In this document: piece after piece, positions 8,027 through 17,404 of the stretch | Layout of the letters: each line of letters begins with the position of its first letter | Position numbering within the stretch: position 1 is the stretch's first letter | DNA from: Paenibacillus sp. BK033 | GTDB lineage: Bacteria > Bacillota > Bacilli > Paenibacillales > Paenibacillaceae | Reading direction: 5' to 3' | Length of the DNA stretch: 64,000 nucleotides | Assembly (NCBI RefSeq): GCF_004345425.1 | Contig: NZ_SLVP01000015.1 | Location: forward strand, 1 to 64,000 | Position numbers and translations under genes: made by a program | Notes under the pieces: model-generated | Seen by the model: the letters and a program-made list of their open reading frames with translations, nothing else | Told to the model about the DNA's origin: nothing | Database searches by the model: none

Positions 8027-10345
8027 TCAGTTACTATCCTTGGGTATAGCATGGATGACGATTGCAATTCCTGCTTCCCCGTCAACCGACAACAAATGGC
8101 CACCCGGCTTCTCCGGTTCAAAGGCTAACCTTTCTTCCGACAAACACACGGGATGATCGCAGCGCACGTGGTAAGTCCCTTTACGATCGGGCGTTAGGAT
8201 TGCCTGATGGATGACCCCTTTTCTCCAAACGATATCCACCGTCACGCCGCCGCGGGCCCTCAGTCCCCGGACTTCGCCGTCCGGCCATGCCTTTGGAAGG
8301 GCGGGCAGCAAATGCATGCAAGCCTCGTGGCTCTGCAGTAGCATTTCCGCAATGCCTGCCGTTCCGCCGAAATTGCCGTCGATCTGAAACGGCGGATGGT
8401 TATCCAGTAAATTCGGCAGCGTAGAGTGGGACAATAACGCGGTTACGTTGTTATACGCCTCTTCCGCGTCTCGCAGTCTTGCCCAGAAATTGACGATCCA
8501 GGCCCGGCTCCAGCCGGTATGCCCTCCCCCGTTCTCCAAGCGGCGCTCCAGCGTTCGGCGAGCGGCATTGCTAAGTTCCGGCGTATGATCCGGCGTAATT
8601 TGGGTTCCCGGGTGCAGGGCGAACAGATGCGAGATGTGGCGATGCCCAAGCTCCACCTCCTCGTAATCCTCGTACCATTCCTGCAATTGGCCGTGACGTC
8701 CGATACGGGATGGAGGAAGCTTGCCAATGGCCTGCTTCAGCTCCTCCAGAAAGTCTTTGTCATCCGATCCGAGCAGCTCTCCCGCGGCTGTACAAGCCTG
8801 GAACAGCTCGCGCGCGATTTGGCTGTCCATGGACGGCCCGTAGCACAGCACACCCGTCTCCCCATTCGGCAGACGATAGGTATTCTCGGGAGAGACGGAA
8901 GGGCAGGTGACCCATTCCCCGCCGGGAAGCTCGACCAGATAATCAAGCAGGAAGACCGCCGCCTCCTTCATCATCGGGTAAGCGCGCCCCAGGAACGCTT
9001 TGTCTTCCCCGTATCGGTAATGCTCCCAAAGATGAAGGGACAGCCAAGCGAGACCAAGGGGCCAATAGGTCGACGAAGGCCACAAATCCTGAGGAGCCGT
9101 GTCCGCCCAAATGTCCGTGTTGTGATGAGCGGCGCTTCCGCGGCAGTCATACATGGTCCGGGCAGTATGACGGCCGTTGGGAATCATGCGCTCGATCAGG
9201 TCGAAGAGCGGCAAGTGGCACTCGGCCAAATGGCAGCTCTCTGCCGGCCAATAATTCATCTGGGTATTGATATTGATTGTGAATTTGCTGTCCCAGGCGG
9301 GAAGCATATCTTTGTTCCATATCCCTTGCAAATTAGCGGGCAGCGATCCGGGCCTGCTCGAGGCGATCAGAAGGTACCGGCCATAATGAAAATATAAGGC
9401 AGTAAGACCGTGATCCTCGCGACCGGCCTTAACGTTAGCGAGACGTTCAGAGGTATCCTCCGTCCTGGCCTTCAAGCCGGATTCGGCGCCTAACGAGAGG
9501 CTTGCCCGATCGTACAGTATGCGGTAATCCGAGACATGCGAAGCCCGCAATTGCGCATAAGCGCTTGCGGAAACGCGTACGGCGTCTCCAATCGCAGCAG
9601 CTTCGGGGTCGGCTTCGCGGAAATCGGTCGACGCGGTCACGACCAGAAGAACGGCGTCGGCATTCGAGACGACCAGATGCTCGCCAATCGTGCGCATGCT
9701 CCCCCCCTCGGGCTTGCATGCAAGGACCCCGCAATACCGGACGCCTCCGCCGCTGTTCCCGCTCATGACGATCTTACCGTCCTCGGCCCGAATCTGGTCT
9801 ACATAGCGGAACCGTTCGCGTCCCATTCGGGCGGTAAACGAAATCTGGCCGGGAACATCCGCCTTAAGCCTAATCACGATGGCTCTGTCCGGATAGCTCG
9901 CGAAAATTTCGCGGACGAAATGGGTTTCTCCCGCCTTATAGGAAACGCGAGCAATGGCCTCGGATAAATCAAGCCGTCTTTCGTAATTCTCAATTTCGCC
10001 GGCGTGCTCGAATTGCAGGAACAGATCGCCCAGCGGAACATAATGACGCTGGGTCTCGGGAATGGCCGTCAGGGCCATCGAGGCCAGACGCTCGGCCTCC
10101 CGCAGCTTTCCCTCGAATATAAGCTTGCGAATTTCGGCCAAATTCGGCAGGGCATCCGGGTTATGCCGATCTCTAGGGCCCCCGTACCATAAGGAATCCT
10201 CGTTTAATTGCATGCGTTCCGCACGCGGATCGCCAAATATCATGGTTCCCAGGCGTCCGTTGCCGATCGGCAAGGCTTCTTCCCATTTCCCGGCAGGAGT
10301 ATGATAAAGCAGCGTATCCTCGTATTCGCGATTGTTCTCCAGCAT
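8027..10345 (-). CDS. GH95 alpha-L-fucosidase (or alpha-L-galactosidase)
   Basis: A 772-residue cytoplasmic glycoside hydrolase of family 95. It has the N-terminal beta-sandwich (ALPIGNGRLGTMIFG, residues 24-38), an (alpha/alpha)6 barrel and a C-terminal beta domain. Catalytic positions known from Bifidobacterium AfcA are present: N358 and N360 in FTININTQMNYW, E487 in SPENTY and D656 in QIDGNFGGTAGIAEM. The family inverts and releases L-fucose from Fuc-alpha-1,2-Gal, or L-galactose from plant xyloglucan and related glycans. No signal peptide is seen, so it would act on imported oligosaccharides. The gene starts six bases after the YesN-type regulator, with a GGAAGG ribosome site, and ends the transporter-GH127-sensor array. 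The partner GH127 suggests a plant glycan carrying both arabinofuranose and a fucose-type cap. Confidence 0.92.
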   Translation of the reverse strand: MLENNREYEDTLLYHTPAGKWEEALPIGNGRLGTMIFGDPRAERMQLNEDSLWYGGPRDRHNPDALPNLAEIRKLIFEGKLREAERLASMALTAIPETQRHYVPLGDLFLQFEHAGEIENYERRLDLSEAIARVSYKAGETHFVREIFASYPDRAIVIRLKADVPGQISFTARMGRERFRYVDQIRAEDGKIVMSGNSGGGVRYCGVLACKPEGGSMRTIGEHLVVSNADAVLLVVTASTDFREADPEAAAIGDAVRVSASAYAQLRASHVSDYRILYDRASLSLGAESGLKARTEDTSERLANVKAGREDHGLTALYFHYGRYLLIASSRPGSLPANLQGIWNKDMLPAWDSKFTININTQMNYWPAESCHLAECHLPLFDLIERMIPNGRHTARTMYDCRGSAAHHNTDIWADTAPQDLWPSSTYWPLGLAWLSLHLWEHYRYGEDKAFLGRAYPMMKEAAVFLLDYLVELPGGEWVTCPSVSPENTYRLPNGETGVLCYGPSMDSQIARELFQACTAAGELLGSDDKDFLEELKQAIGKLPPSRIGRHGQLQEWYEDYEEVELGHRHISHLFALHPGTQITPDHTPELSNAARRTLERRLENGGGHTGWSRAWIVNFWARLRDAEEAYNNVTALLSHSTLPNLLDNHPPFQIDGNFGGTAGIAEMLLQSHEACMHLLPALPKAWPDGEVRGLRARGGVTVDIVWRKGVIHQAILTPDRKGTYHVRCDHPVCLSEERLAFEPEKPGGHLLSVDGEAGIAIVIHAIPKDSN

Positions 10346-10351
10346 TTGCGT

Positions 10352-11098
10352 TCAATCCCTTCCGTTAATTGATGGAATCGTTTCGTCTTCTTCCTGAATT
10401 CCGCGATAAGCGCCGGGAGTCGTGCCCGCGTACTTTTTGAACACCTTCGCAAAGTAATGCTTGGTGTCGAAGCCGACCTGCTGACTGATGGCGCAAACCG
10501 TCAGATGCGGCTGCGTTTTCAATAGTTTTTGCGCCTCCCGGATCCGCAGCGAATTCAAGTAATTAACAAAGGTATCCCCCGTCTCCTTCTTGAACAGGCT
10601 GCTGATATAATTCGGATGCAGACTCATTCGTTCCGCCAGGTGATCGAGAGACAAATCCTTCATGTAATTCAACTGCAAATAGGCCAGAATCCGTTCGGCG
10701 TGCCGGCTGTATTCCGAATCCGATGCGGCGGGCAGCTCTTCCTTAACGCGGCTCAGCAGAACGGCGATTTCCTTCTTGTCCAAGGGCTTCAGCAAATAAT
10801 CCACAACACCAGAGCGAAGAGCCTGGCGGACGTATTCGAACTCGTCGTATCCGGTCAGGATAATGAACCGGTCGCATAATCCCGCGTGCCTGGCGTCCCG
10901 AATCAATTCGAAACCGTTCTTCTCCGGCATGTTAATATCGGTTACGGTCACATCGGGCATAAAGCGCTTCATGGTTTCAAGCGCTTCCAATGCGTTGAAG
11001 GCCGAGCAAATGTCGGACCCTGCCGGCGCCACCTCTTCTACGATTTTAACTAACCCTTTCAGAATCAAAGGTTCGTCGTCTACGATCAAGATCTTCAT
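10352..11098 (-). CDS. YesN-type response regulator (REC plus AraC helix-turn-helix)
   Basis: 248 residues from the ATG at 11098 (MKILIVDDEP); a longer frame exists upstream but overlaps the kinase gene and lacks a good site. Residues 1-120 are a receiver domain with the acidic pair DDE, the phospho-acceptor Asp in VTDINMPEKNG and the conserved Lys in DYLLKPLDKKE. The C-terminal 100 residues are an AraC-type DNA-binding domain (LSLDHLAERMSLHPNYISSLFKKETG and VCAISQQVGFDTKHYFAKVFKKYAG). It would be phosphorylated by the overlapping upstream kinase and activate the transporter promoter above 18.39 kb. The overlap of 53 bases with the kinase gene points to translational coupling. Confidence 0.92.
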   Translation of the reverse strand: MKILIVDDEPLILKGLVKIVEEVAPAGSDICSAFNALEALETMKRFMPDVTVTDINMPEKNGFELIRDARHAGLCDRFIILTGYDEFEYVRQALRSGVVDYLLKPLDKKEIAVLLSRVKEELPAASDSEYSRHAERILAYLQLNYMKDLSLDHLAERMSLHPNYISSLFKKETGDTFVNYLNSLRIREAQKLLKTQPHLTVCAISQQVGFDTKHYFAKVFKKYAGTTPGAYRGIQEEDETIPSINGRD

Positions 11099-12827
11099 CG
11101 TCCACCGCCGTCCTTTTCTCAATGATAATGCGCAAGCAGGTTCCTTGACCCGGCTCGCTGAGGATTTCCAATCGGGAATCTCCGCCGAAATAACCCTTGA
11201 CTCTTTCGTTGACATTTTTTAAGCCTACGCCGGCCGGTTCATCCGATTTTCGGAATTCATCGTGCCTGGTCAGCCGTTCGCGCAGCTCGAGAAGCCTCTC
11301 GGGCGGAATCCCGTTTCCGTTGTCGGAGACTTCGATCGTGACCTCCGATTCCGTTTCCGTTGCTTGCAGCCGGATATGGACGGGACGCAGAACGGCGGAA
11401 GCCCCATGCACGATGCTGTTTTCAATAAGAGGCTGCAGGAGAAAGCGCGGACAGGACAGCCTGTCGGCCTCGAGCTGAACGTCAATCTCGTAGGTCAGCC
11501 TGCTTTGAAGCCTCATTTTGTGGATGTTCATGTAAAAGGCAACCATCTCGATTTCCTTCGCGAGAACCGTTTCCTGCTGCGCGGACGACAAGCTGTACCG
11601 CATCAGCTTCCCGAACCAGAAGGATATATCGGCAACCTCCTTGTCGTTATTGGCTTCCGCGACCATTCGGATCGTTTCCAGCGTGTTGTATAGAAAATGG
11701 GGCTTGATCTGCGCTTGCAGCACCTGGTATGCCGCTTCTTTGTTGCGAAGCTCGGCCCGGTGGACATTATTAATGAGCTCGTCCATTCTCCTAACCATGG
11801 AGTTGTAGGTAACGATCAGGAAGCCGATCTCGTCCTTTTCAAACCTGCCGCTTTGGATCGACAGCTGCCTTAGGTTATTGTCGCTCAGAGTGCGCATATG
11901 CCGGGCCAAGCGGAGAATTCGTTTCGTAATCGTAGAAGCCAGCAAATAATAGGCGATGGATAAGGCGATGAGCAGCAGCACGATGATCGTCACCAATACG
12001 GCCTCTTTCTGCTTCACGGAACGGAATACGTCTCCCACCTGACCGGTGATGATTACGCGAACGCCCAGGGGCTCAAGCTTTAGCTGATTGACAATCATAT
12101 TGCGGTTGATAAAAAAATTCCGCTTCTCCGCTTGCAGAAGAGTCAGCGTCTTATTGTCCAATCCTGCCGCTTCGTTCCTCAGCAAATCGCCTTGCCCGGT
12201 AAGCAGATTGGCTTTCCAATTGCCCTCCACGCCCGCAGCGGCATAAAAGTTGCGGATTAAGCTATTGCTAACCCGAATTTCAAGGAGACCGATTCGCTCC
12301 GTAATTTGCGTATTGTAGATGTACTGGTAATAAATCAGGTCCGGATCCGATACTTGAGGATCGGCGCGCAGCCATATCCCCTGACCGGCTTTCAGAGACG
12401 CGACGGTGGCCTCTGTTTGCGGCTCCAGCATGGACCAGTCCCGAAATAGATTGGTTATGGGCAGCACCCGGTCCTTCATTTTATAGATCACGATAGATTC
12501 GATCTCCGGATTGGCGAACATGGATTGGGTGTACAGCGGGAGAATATACCGTGTCAATGCGTAGACGCTGTCCGCGTCGGAATCATAGACGCCATCCAGA
12601 TAATCGGTCAGGTAAGGATTGTATTGCATCACCCGGTGAACCGATTGAATCCTGGCGAAATCCGTCTTCATATTGGCGTAGGCCTGCTCGAGGATCTTTT
12701 GCCTGCTCTCTACGAATTGTTGGGTCAAGTTTCCGTAGATTTGCGTGTAATAGTGATACCCGAAAGCGATAACCGGGATAAAGATCATAATGACGTAACC
12801 AAGCACGATCTTGCGCATGATGCTCAC
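11046..12827 (-). CDS. YesM-type membrane sensor histidine kinase
   Basis: About 593 residues. The GTG at 12827 is preferred because GGAGGG lies ten bases before it, while the ATG at 12857 has no ribosome site. There are two membrane helices (IVLGYVIMIFIPVIAFGY near the start and VLVTIIVLLLIALSIAYYLL near 285) enclosing an extracellular sensor of about 250 residues, then a HAMP linker, the His_kinase domain with the phospho-acceptor His in QAQIKPHFLYNTLE and an ATPase domain with N box (LLQPLIENSIVHG) and G boxes (DNGNGIP, GVGLKNVNERV). Kinases of this class sense sugars, sometimes with a binding lipoprotein. It lies between GH127 and its cognate regulator. Confidence 0.93.
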   Translation of the reverse strand: MSIMRKIVLGYVIMIFIPVIAFGYHYYTQIYGNLTQQFVESRQKILEQAYANMKTDFARIQSVHRVMQYNPYLTDYLDGVYDSDADSVYALTRYILPLYTQSMFANPEIESIVIYKMKDRVLPITNLFRDWSMLEPQTEATVASLKAGQGIWLRADPQVSDPDLIYYQYIYNTQITERIGLLEIRVSNSLIRNFYAAAGVEGNWKANLLTGQGDLLRNEAAGLDNKTLTLLQAEKRNFFINRNMIVNQLKLEPLGVRVIITGQVGDVFRSVKQKEAVLVTIIVLLLIALSIAYYLLASTITKRILRLARHMRTLSDNNLRQLSIQSGRFEKDEIGFLIVTYNSMVRRMDELINNVHRAELRNKEAAYQVLQAQIKPHFLYNTLETIRMVAEANNDKEVADISFWFGKLMRYSLSSAQQETVLAKEIEMVAFYMNIHKMRLQSRLTYEIDVQLEADRLSCPRFLLQPLIENSIVHGASAVLRPVHIRLQATETESEVTIEVSDNGNGIPPERLLELRERLTRHDEFRKSDEPAGVGLKNVNERVKGYFGGDSRLEILSEPGQGTCLRIIIEKRTAVDDEDLDRRRRTFDSERVS

Positions 12828-12914
12828 GGATGCATTTCCCTCCAATAAGGAATCCATATATCGTTAACGTATCACGTACTCAAGAATTCCGCTAGAGTCG
12901 CATTTCCCCCGGAG

Positions 12915-12935
12915 CGATCGGTTGCAGACCGATCG
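12915..12935 (-). other. Hairpin directly after the GH127 stop
   Basis: A perfect eight-base stem (CGATCGGT with ACCGATCG) and five-base loop abut the GH127 stop codon, without a T-run. It may protect the 3' end of the upstream mRNA or partly terminate before the kinase gene. Confidence 0.5.
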
Positions 12936-14753
12936 TTAGCTTCCTCCATAGGCCGCTCTTCCGACCGCCGCAAAGGAAAAGCCGCGTTCCGGCGCCCCAA
13001 GTCCCGACCAATCGATATAAACGGAATACGATTCCTCCTCGACTCTAAATAAAGGGATGAATCTGGCTCGAGTCCCCCTATCGTCTTCGACGATAACCTC
13101 CAGCTTACCATCCTTTATCCTGCCGGCCAGCTTCTCCTCTAGATTCCGATCGGATATTCCTGTCAATGGCATGTCATCATCAACCCTGGCGAGGAGCACG
13201 CTGCCGTATAGGAGCGCTGCCGTTGCTTCCGATCCCGGAAGCGGAATCAGCCTCAAGGGAGCTTCGATTTCAATGTCCATCCGATCCCCATTACGAAATA
13301 AGCGTTCGACTACAATATACCCTTCTTCCTTTCGGAGATGGATGCCTTCGTCGTTGTATCTTATGTTCTTGACGGCCTTTTCCTTGAACATCATCCGAAG
13401 CTCCACCGGCTCATCCGCTTCAAAATGCAACGCGGAAGTCAGACTGTCCGGATAACTCGTCCGCTGATGGATAACGATTCCACGATCCTTCCATGCTGCC
13501 GTCGAGGAAACAAAAGCATTAAGAAGAATGGCGTTTCCGTTCCTGAACCAGATGTTTTTTTGCAGTTCGCTCATGGCTTCGATCCCTGACCCGGTGCAGC
13601 ACCAGAAGGAATCATACGGTTCGCTGAATTTCTTCATCGCATTCGTTCCGAGCGGCTGATGGTATTGGGAAAGACCCGTTTTAGCGCTGGCGCTATTCAA
13701 GACCGCGTTATACTTGAGGGATTCCAGATGGTCCAAATACCCGGTCTCCGGGGACCATTCCAGCAAGCGCTCCACAATCTTTTCCGTATTATGCGCGCAG
13801 CAGCTTTCGCTTTCCCCGCCGGTCAGCGCATCCGCCAATTGACCGTAACCGCCCCAATGCTCCGCTTTCTCCGATACTCCGCCCCGGATAAAGGCCGTCG
13901 CCTTGGAGCTGTTGTTTCCGTTCGCGAAGGTTCTCCCCTTCAAGAAATCGTAGAAACGGAGTGCCGATTTTTTATAGGAATCCTCTTCTCCTATCTTGTA
14001 GCGGTGCATGGCTGCAATGATCATCGGAAGGTGAGCGTTGGCATGCAGGTCCTCCAATACATCCCGGCCTTCCGCAAGCGGCCCGAGCAAGTAATCCCTG
14101 TCAAAAATACGGGCCAATCCGAGGAGCTTGGCATCTCCGGTCAACTCGTATAACGTATAAAGGGAGTCTCCCAAACCGCCAAACTCGTTTACGGGATTTA
14201 CTTTCGTGCAGCGAAGAATGCCATCGATTTTCCAATGGGAAAGACGTTCGAATCTTCCCCGAATGTAATGGGCAAGATTGACCGCAAGCTCCAGTGCTTG
14301 CGCATGACGCAAATATTTATAGCAATCAATCAAGCCTTGCATGATTTTGTGCAGGGTATAGTAGGGAGCCCACACGCTGCGGTTCTCTTCGAGCTCCAGT
14401 ACGTCAAGCTTATCCTCCTCGAAGGCGCTCAAATAGCCGCTTGGCTGCGCGCACGCCTGCATGACGCCGACAATTTCACCCGCCATCGTCTTCATCGTTT
14501 CGTCGCCATCGCCATAAGCGAATTTGGCGCACGCGGACAGAAAATGCCCGACGAAGTGTCCTCTTAAGCCGCAATCCGGCGCCTCCCAGCCGCCCAGCGG
14601 CTCCGCTGCGGATGCCATTCCCGCATTAATCTTGAACGTGTGCATCAGACGCTCCAGATCAAACTCTCGCAGGTATGTTTTTGCACGTTCTCTCCTGGAA
14701 GCAAAAACATCGTCGGTTAATCGGACTTCGTCCAGTTGAAACGAAATGAACAT
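12936..14753 (-). CDS. GH127 beta-L-arabinofuranosidase
   Basis: 605 residues from the ATG at 14753, which has an AGGGAGGAAG ribosome site; an ATG 17 codons upstream lacks one. The protein matches family GH127, retaining beta-L-arabinofuranosidases that use a zinc-bound cysteine. Key residues are visible: E316 and C318 in GGESESCCAH, and the C385-C386 pair in SFWCCTGSGIEA, which correspond to the zinc ligands and the Cys nucleophile of Bifidobacterium HypBA1. The N-terminal (alpha/alpha)6 barrel is followed by two beta-sandwich domains. No signal peptide, so it is cytoplasmic. The natural substrates are beta-arabino-oligosaccharides of hydroxyproline-rich plant glycoproteins (extensins) or pectin side chains. 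A leaky terminator separates it from the binding-protein gene upstream. Confidence 0.92.
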   Translation of the reverse strand: MFISFQLDEVRLTDDVFASRRERAKTYLREFDLERLMHTFKINAGMASAAEPLGGWEAPDCGLRGHFVGHFLSACAKFAYGDGDETMKTMAGEIVGVMQACAQPSGYLSAFEEDKLDVLELEENRSVWAPYYTLHKIMQGLIDCYKYLRHAQALELAVNLAHYIRGRFERLSHWKIDGILRCTKVNPVNEFGGLGDSLYTLYELTGDAKLLGLARIFDRDYLLGPLAEGRDVLEDLHANAHLPMIIAAMHRYKIGEEDSYKKSALRFYDFLKGRTFANGNNSSKATAFIRGGVSEKAEHWGGYGQLADALTGGESESCCAHNTEKIVERLLEWSPETGYLDHLESLKYNAVLNSASAKTGLSQYHQPLGTNAMKKFSEPYDSFWCCTGSGIEAMSELQKNIWFRNGNAILLNAFVSSTAAWKDRGIVIHQRTSYPDSLTSALHFEADEPVELRMMFKEKAVKNIRYNDEGIHLRKEEGYIVVERLFRNGDRMDIEIEAPLRLIPLPGSEATAALLYGSVLLARVDDDMPLTGISDRNLEEKLAGRIKDGKLEVIVEDDRGTRARFIPLFRVEEESYSVYIDWSGLGAPERGFSFAAVGRAAYGGS

Positions 14754-14808
14754 AGCGTTGTGCTTCCTCCCTTCGCAAAAGCAAATCCACCAGCGGTATA
14801 GCATACAA

Positions 14809-14843
14809 AGTCCGGCGGCAACGCATCGCGCTGCTGCCGGACT
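14809..14843 (-). terminator. Partial terminator between binding-protein and GH127 genes
   Basis: A 12-base near-perfect stem (14809-14820 with 14832-14843) with only a short T-run lies just after the lipoprotein stop. It would let the binding protein be made in excess over the downstream enzymes. Confidence 0.55.
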
Positions 14844-14849
14844 TTGGTC

Positions 14850-16442
14850 TTATTTTTTAAACAAATCCTTCTTCTTCTGATACGTTTGGTTTGCCCAATC
14901 CACCAAGCGGTTCAAACCGATCTTCTCGGCATTTTTCACCATGGTCTCGTAATTGGCAACGGCCTCTTCTTCCGATTTCGCCAAGTAAATTTTGACCTTT
15001 TCGTTCTTGATCATCTCGTCAATCTTCGTTTTAATCGTCTTCTCTTCGGAATCCGGCTGCAATTGAATCAAACCAAGCTCCGGCTTGTAGACCGTGAACG
15101 CTTTTTTCTCCATCAACGCTTTCGTCTTCTGTGCCCCCGGCACGTAACTCAGCATTCCTTCGGTAACGCCGTCGTTGTACAGGTACCACCATTTAATTCC
15201 GTTCGTGTTGACGAAATCGGCATCGGACGGATCGTATTTCAAATTCGGATAACCATCTTCATTCCAAGTCCAATGCTCGCCTTCAACGCCAAACATGGTC
15301 AATTTCTTGCCTTCGTCGCTTGCCAGATACTGAAGGAATTTGATCGAAGCTTCGGGGTCCTTGTTATTCTTCGTGATAAACGTGCCTGCGAAGCCTAGTC
15401 CCGAGCTGACCGCTTTCGCATTTTTCGAAATGGCGCTAGGCAGCATCTGGAACGTATACGAGCCGCCCGCGTTTTTGACCTTAATATTGTCCATGTCCGC
15501 TACGCTGACCGTATGGCTATGCGCAAACGCCTTCCCGCTTGTCGCATACTGATCGTCGATTTGATCGTTCGTATAGGCGAAGTTCTCGGCCAGTATATCC
15601 CCTTCGCGGTAAAGACGGTTCATGAATTTGAAAAATTCCAGCATTTCCGGCTGTCTTATCGCATAGTCCACTTTTCCGTCCCGCTCGTACCAGCCGTCCA
15701 GAAGGCCTTCGACGCCGAACTGCTGCAGGAAGTATTGCTCGATCCAATCCTTATCCATAATGAGAGGAACCATGTCCGGGTATTTTTGCTTAACCATGCC
15801 CAAAACCTTTACAAAATTGTCGATGGTGTCAATCGGGGGATTCCCAAGCTCTTTCAGAATATCCTCGCGCACGGCGATACCCGGGTTGCCGTCGCTTCCG
15901 AGCGAATATTTGTTCTGCGCCATTTCCTCCTGCGTGGCAAAGGAGTTGCGCACCGTGTAGAAGTTGCCGTCATCCATGGTGTGTATCGCGATTCTTGTCG
16001 GATCGATTTTAAAATCCGGCGCGTATTTCTCGATCAGTTCATTCCAGGGATAGGAAAGCTTTGAATCGGACATCCGATCGATATTAGCATAAGTGAAGAC
16101 CAGGTCGGGAAGGTCTCCGGAAGCGATCATCAGCGGAAGCTGCTTATCGTCCGTCGCGACCGTCACGTTCAGCTTAATTCCCGTCTTTTTCGTAATTTCC
16201 TCGGCAACGGCTCCCTTCCACTCCTTCACCGGATACCAGGAGGCATCGATAAACAAGGACAGCTCCTTCACCTCGTTGCTTTTTGCGGGCGAATCGGGGG
16301 TTGTCCCCGGAGAGTCGGCGGCGGCTGCGTTGTTCTTCTGACCGTCGTTGTTGTTGTTTCCGCCGCATGCGGACATTAACGTTATCGTCATCATGAGGAT
16401 GAGCGATAGGAGCAGAGCCTTCTTCCCTTTGTATCTGTTCAA
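14850..16442 (-). CDS. Lpl/Ytc-type sugar ABC transporter binding lipoprotein
   Basis: 530 residues starting on TTG with a GGAGGGG ribosome site. The N-terminus is a lipoprotein signal (LMMTITLMSACGG, lipid at the Cys), followed by an Asn/Ala-rich linker and a large two-lobed solute-binding domain of the family-1 type (DLPDLVFTYANIDRM, FAGTFITKNNKDPEASIKFLQYLASDEG). The size of more than 500 residues is typical for the LplA/YtcQ group that binds oligosaccharides, larger than standard maltose-type proteins. It belongs with the two permeases immediately upstream. No ATPase gene is present; such systems share a housekeeping MsmX-type ATPase. A perfect hairpin lies between the permease and this gene. 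Confidence 0.92.
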   Translation of the reverse strand: MNRYKGKKALLLSLILMMTITLMSACGGNNNNDGQKNNAAAADSPGTTPDSPAKSNEVKELSLFIDASWYPVKEWKGAVAEEITKKTGIKLNVTVATDDKQLPLMIASGDLPDLVFTYANIDRMSDSKLSYPWNELIEKYAPDFKIDPTRIAIHTMDDGNFYTVRNSFATQEEMAQNKYSLGSDGNPGIAVREDILKELGNPPIDTIDNFVKVLGMVKQKYPDMVPLIMDKDWIEQYFLQQFGVEGLLDGWYERDGKVDYAIRQPEMLEFFKFMNRLYREGDILAENFAYTNDQIDDQYATSGKAFAHSHTVSVADMDNIKVKNAGGSYTFQMLPSAISKNAKAVSSGLGFAGTFITKNNKDPEASIKFLQYLASDEGKKLTMFGVEGEHWTWNEDGYPNLKYDPSDADFVNTNGIKWWYLYNDGVTEGMLSYVPGAQKTKALMEKKAFTVYKPELGLIQLQPDSEEKTIKTKIDEMIKNEKVKIYLAKSEEEAVANYETMVKNAEKIGLNRLVDWANQTYQKKKDLFKK

Positions 16443-16468
16443 TGTAACCCCTCCAACAAGTGATGTTT

Positions 16469-16492
16469 ATATTAAAGCAAACGCTTTAATAT
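16469..16492 (-). other. Perfect intercistronic hairpin before the binding-protein gene
   Basis: ATATTAAAGC and GCTTTAATAT pair perfectly around AAAC. In this position, as in other sugar operons, a stem can stabilise the downstream message for the highly needed binding protein. It also partly resembles a cre box (about three mismatches). Confidence 0.55.
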
Positions 16493-16507
16493 CATGCCAA
16501 TTAAAAA

Positions 16508-17389
16508 TCAGCCCTTCACGGAACCCAGCATAATGCCTTGAATAAAAAATCTTTGAAGAAACGGATATACGCATACGATAGGCGCGATAGAGATCACCAT
16601 GGCCGCTACCTGAAGCGAATAGCTGGTAACGCCCGCCGAGGCACTGTTCGCAACGGCAATGGCGTCCATCGGAGCGTTGCTCTTGTTGATGACCTCCATC
16701 ATCCGGAAGGCAAGCGTCCGCAGACCTTCCGATTGCACGAAGTAAGCGGAATCAAGCCAAGAGTTCCACTGTCCAACTCCCAGGAATAACGACATCGTTG
16801 CAATGAGCGGCATGGAGACGGGAAGAATGATCCGGTAGAAAATAACGAGCTCGCTGGCGCCGTCCATATGAGCCGATTCCTTTAATTCGCCCGGAATCTC
16901 CTGAAAGAACGAAATGGCTATCAACAGGAAGAACGTACTCAGCATGGACGGAATCACATAGACCCCAAACGTGTTCAACAGTCCAACGGAGCGCAGAACG
17001 ACGTAATACGGGATAAGGCCGCCGGAAAAGTACATCGCGAATATAATGACCGTGAAATAGCCTTTACGAAACAGCAGATCCCGGTGCGACAATCCGTAAG
17101 CGACCAAGCAGGTAAATAAGACGCCTAAGGCGGTTCCTGCAAGCGTTCTCATAATCGTGACCAAAAAAGCGCGGTACCAGTGGGGATCATCCAAAAACCT
17201 GACGTAATTCTCAACGGTAAAGGTTCTAGGCCACAGATAAACGCCTCCGAGAAGCGAATCGGTTCCTTTATTAAAGGAAAGAATCAGAACGTAATAAAAC
17301 GGATAAAGCATCGTTAACGTAAGAATGGTTAATAACGCATAAATCAAGGCATCCATGATGCGGTCTTTTTGTTTCTGGCTGAGCTGCAT
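16508..17389 (-). CDS. Sugar ABC transporter permease (YtcP/LplC type)
   Basis: 293 residues with six membrane helices and the cytoplasmic EAA loop (ELKESAHMDGASELVIFYRIILP) that contacts the ATPase. Its N-terminus (RIMDALIYALLTILTLTMLYPFYYV) and the end (FIQGIMLGSVKG) are typical of the YtcP/LplC group. It is the second permease of a heterodimeric importer of complex oligosaccharides. It starts 15 bases after the first permease with an AAGGGGAG ribosome site, so the two are co-translated. Substrate is inferred from the neighbours: arabinofuranose- and fucose-containing oligosaccharides. Confidence 0.93.
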   Translation of the reverse strand: MQLSQKQKDRIMDALIYALLTILTLTMLYPFYYVLILSFNKGTDSLLGGVYLWPRTFTVENYVRFLDDPHWYRAFLVTIMRTLAGTALGVLFTCLVAYGLSHRDLLFRKGYFTVIIFAMYFSGGLIPYYVVLRSVGLLNTFGVYVIPSMLSTFFLLIAISFFQEIPGELKESAHMDGASELVIFYRIILPVSMPLIATMSLFLGVGQWNSWLDSAYFVQSEGLRTLAFRMMEVINKSNAPMDAIAVANSASAGVTSYSLQVAAMVISIAPIVCVYPFLQRFFIQGIMLGSVKG

Positions 17390-17404
17390 GCCCGCTCCCC
17401 TTTC

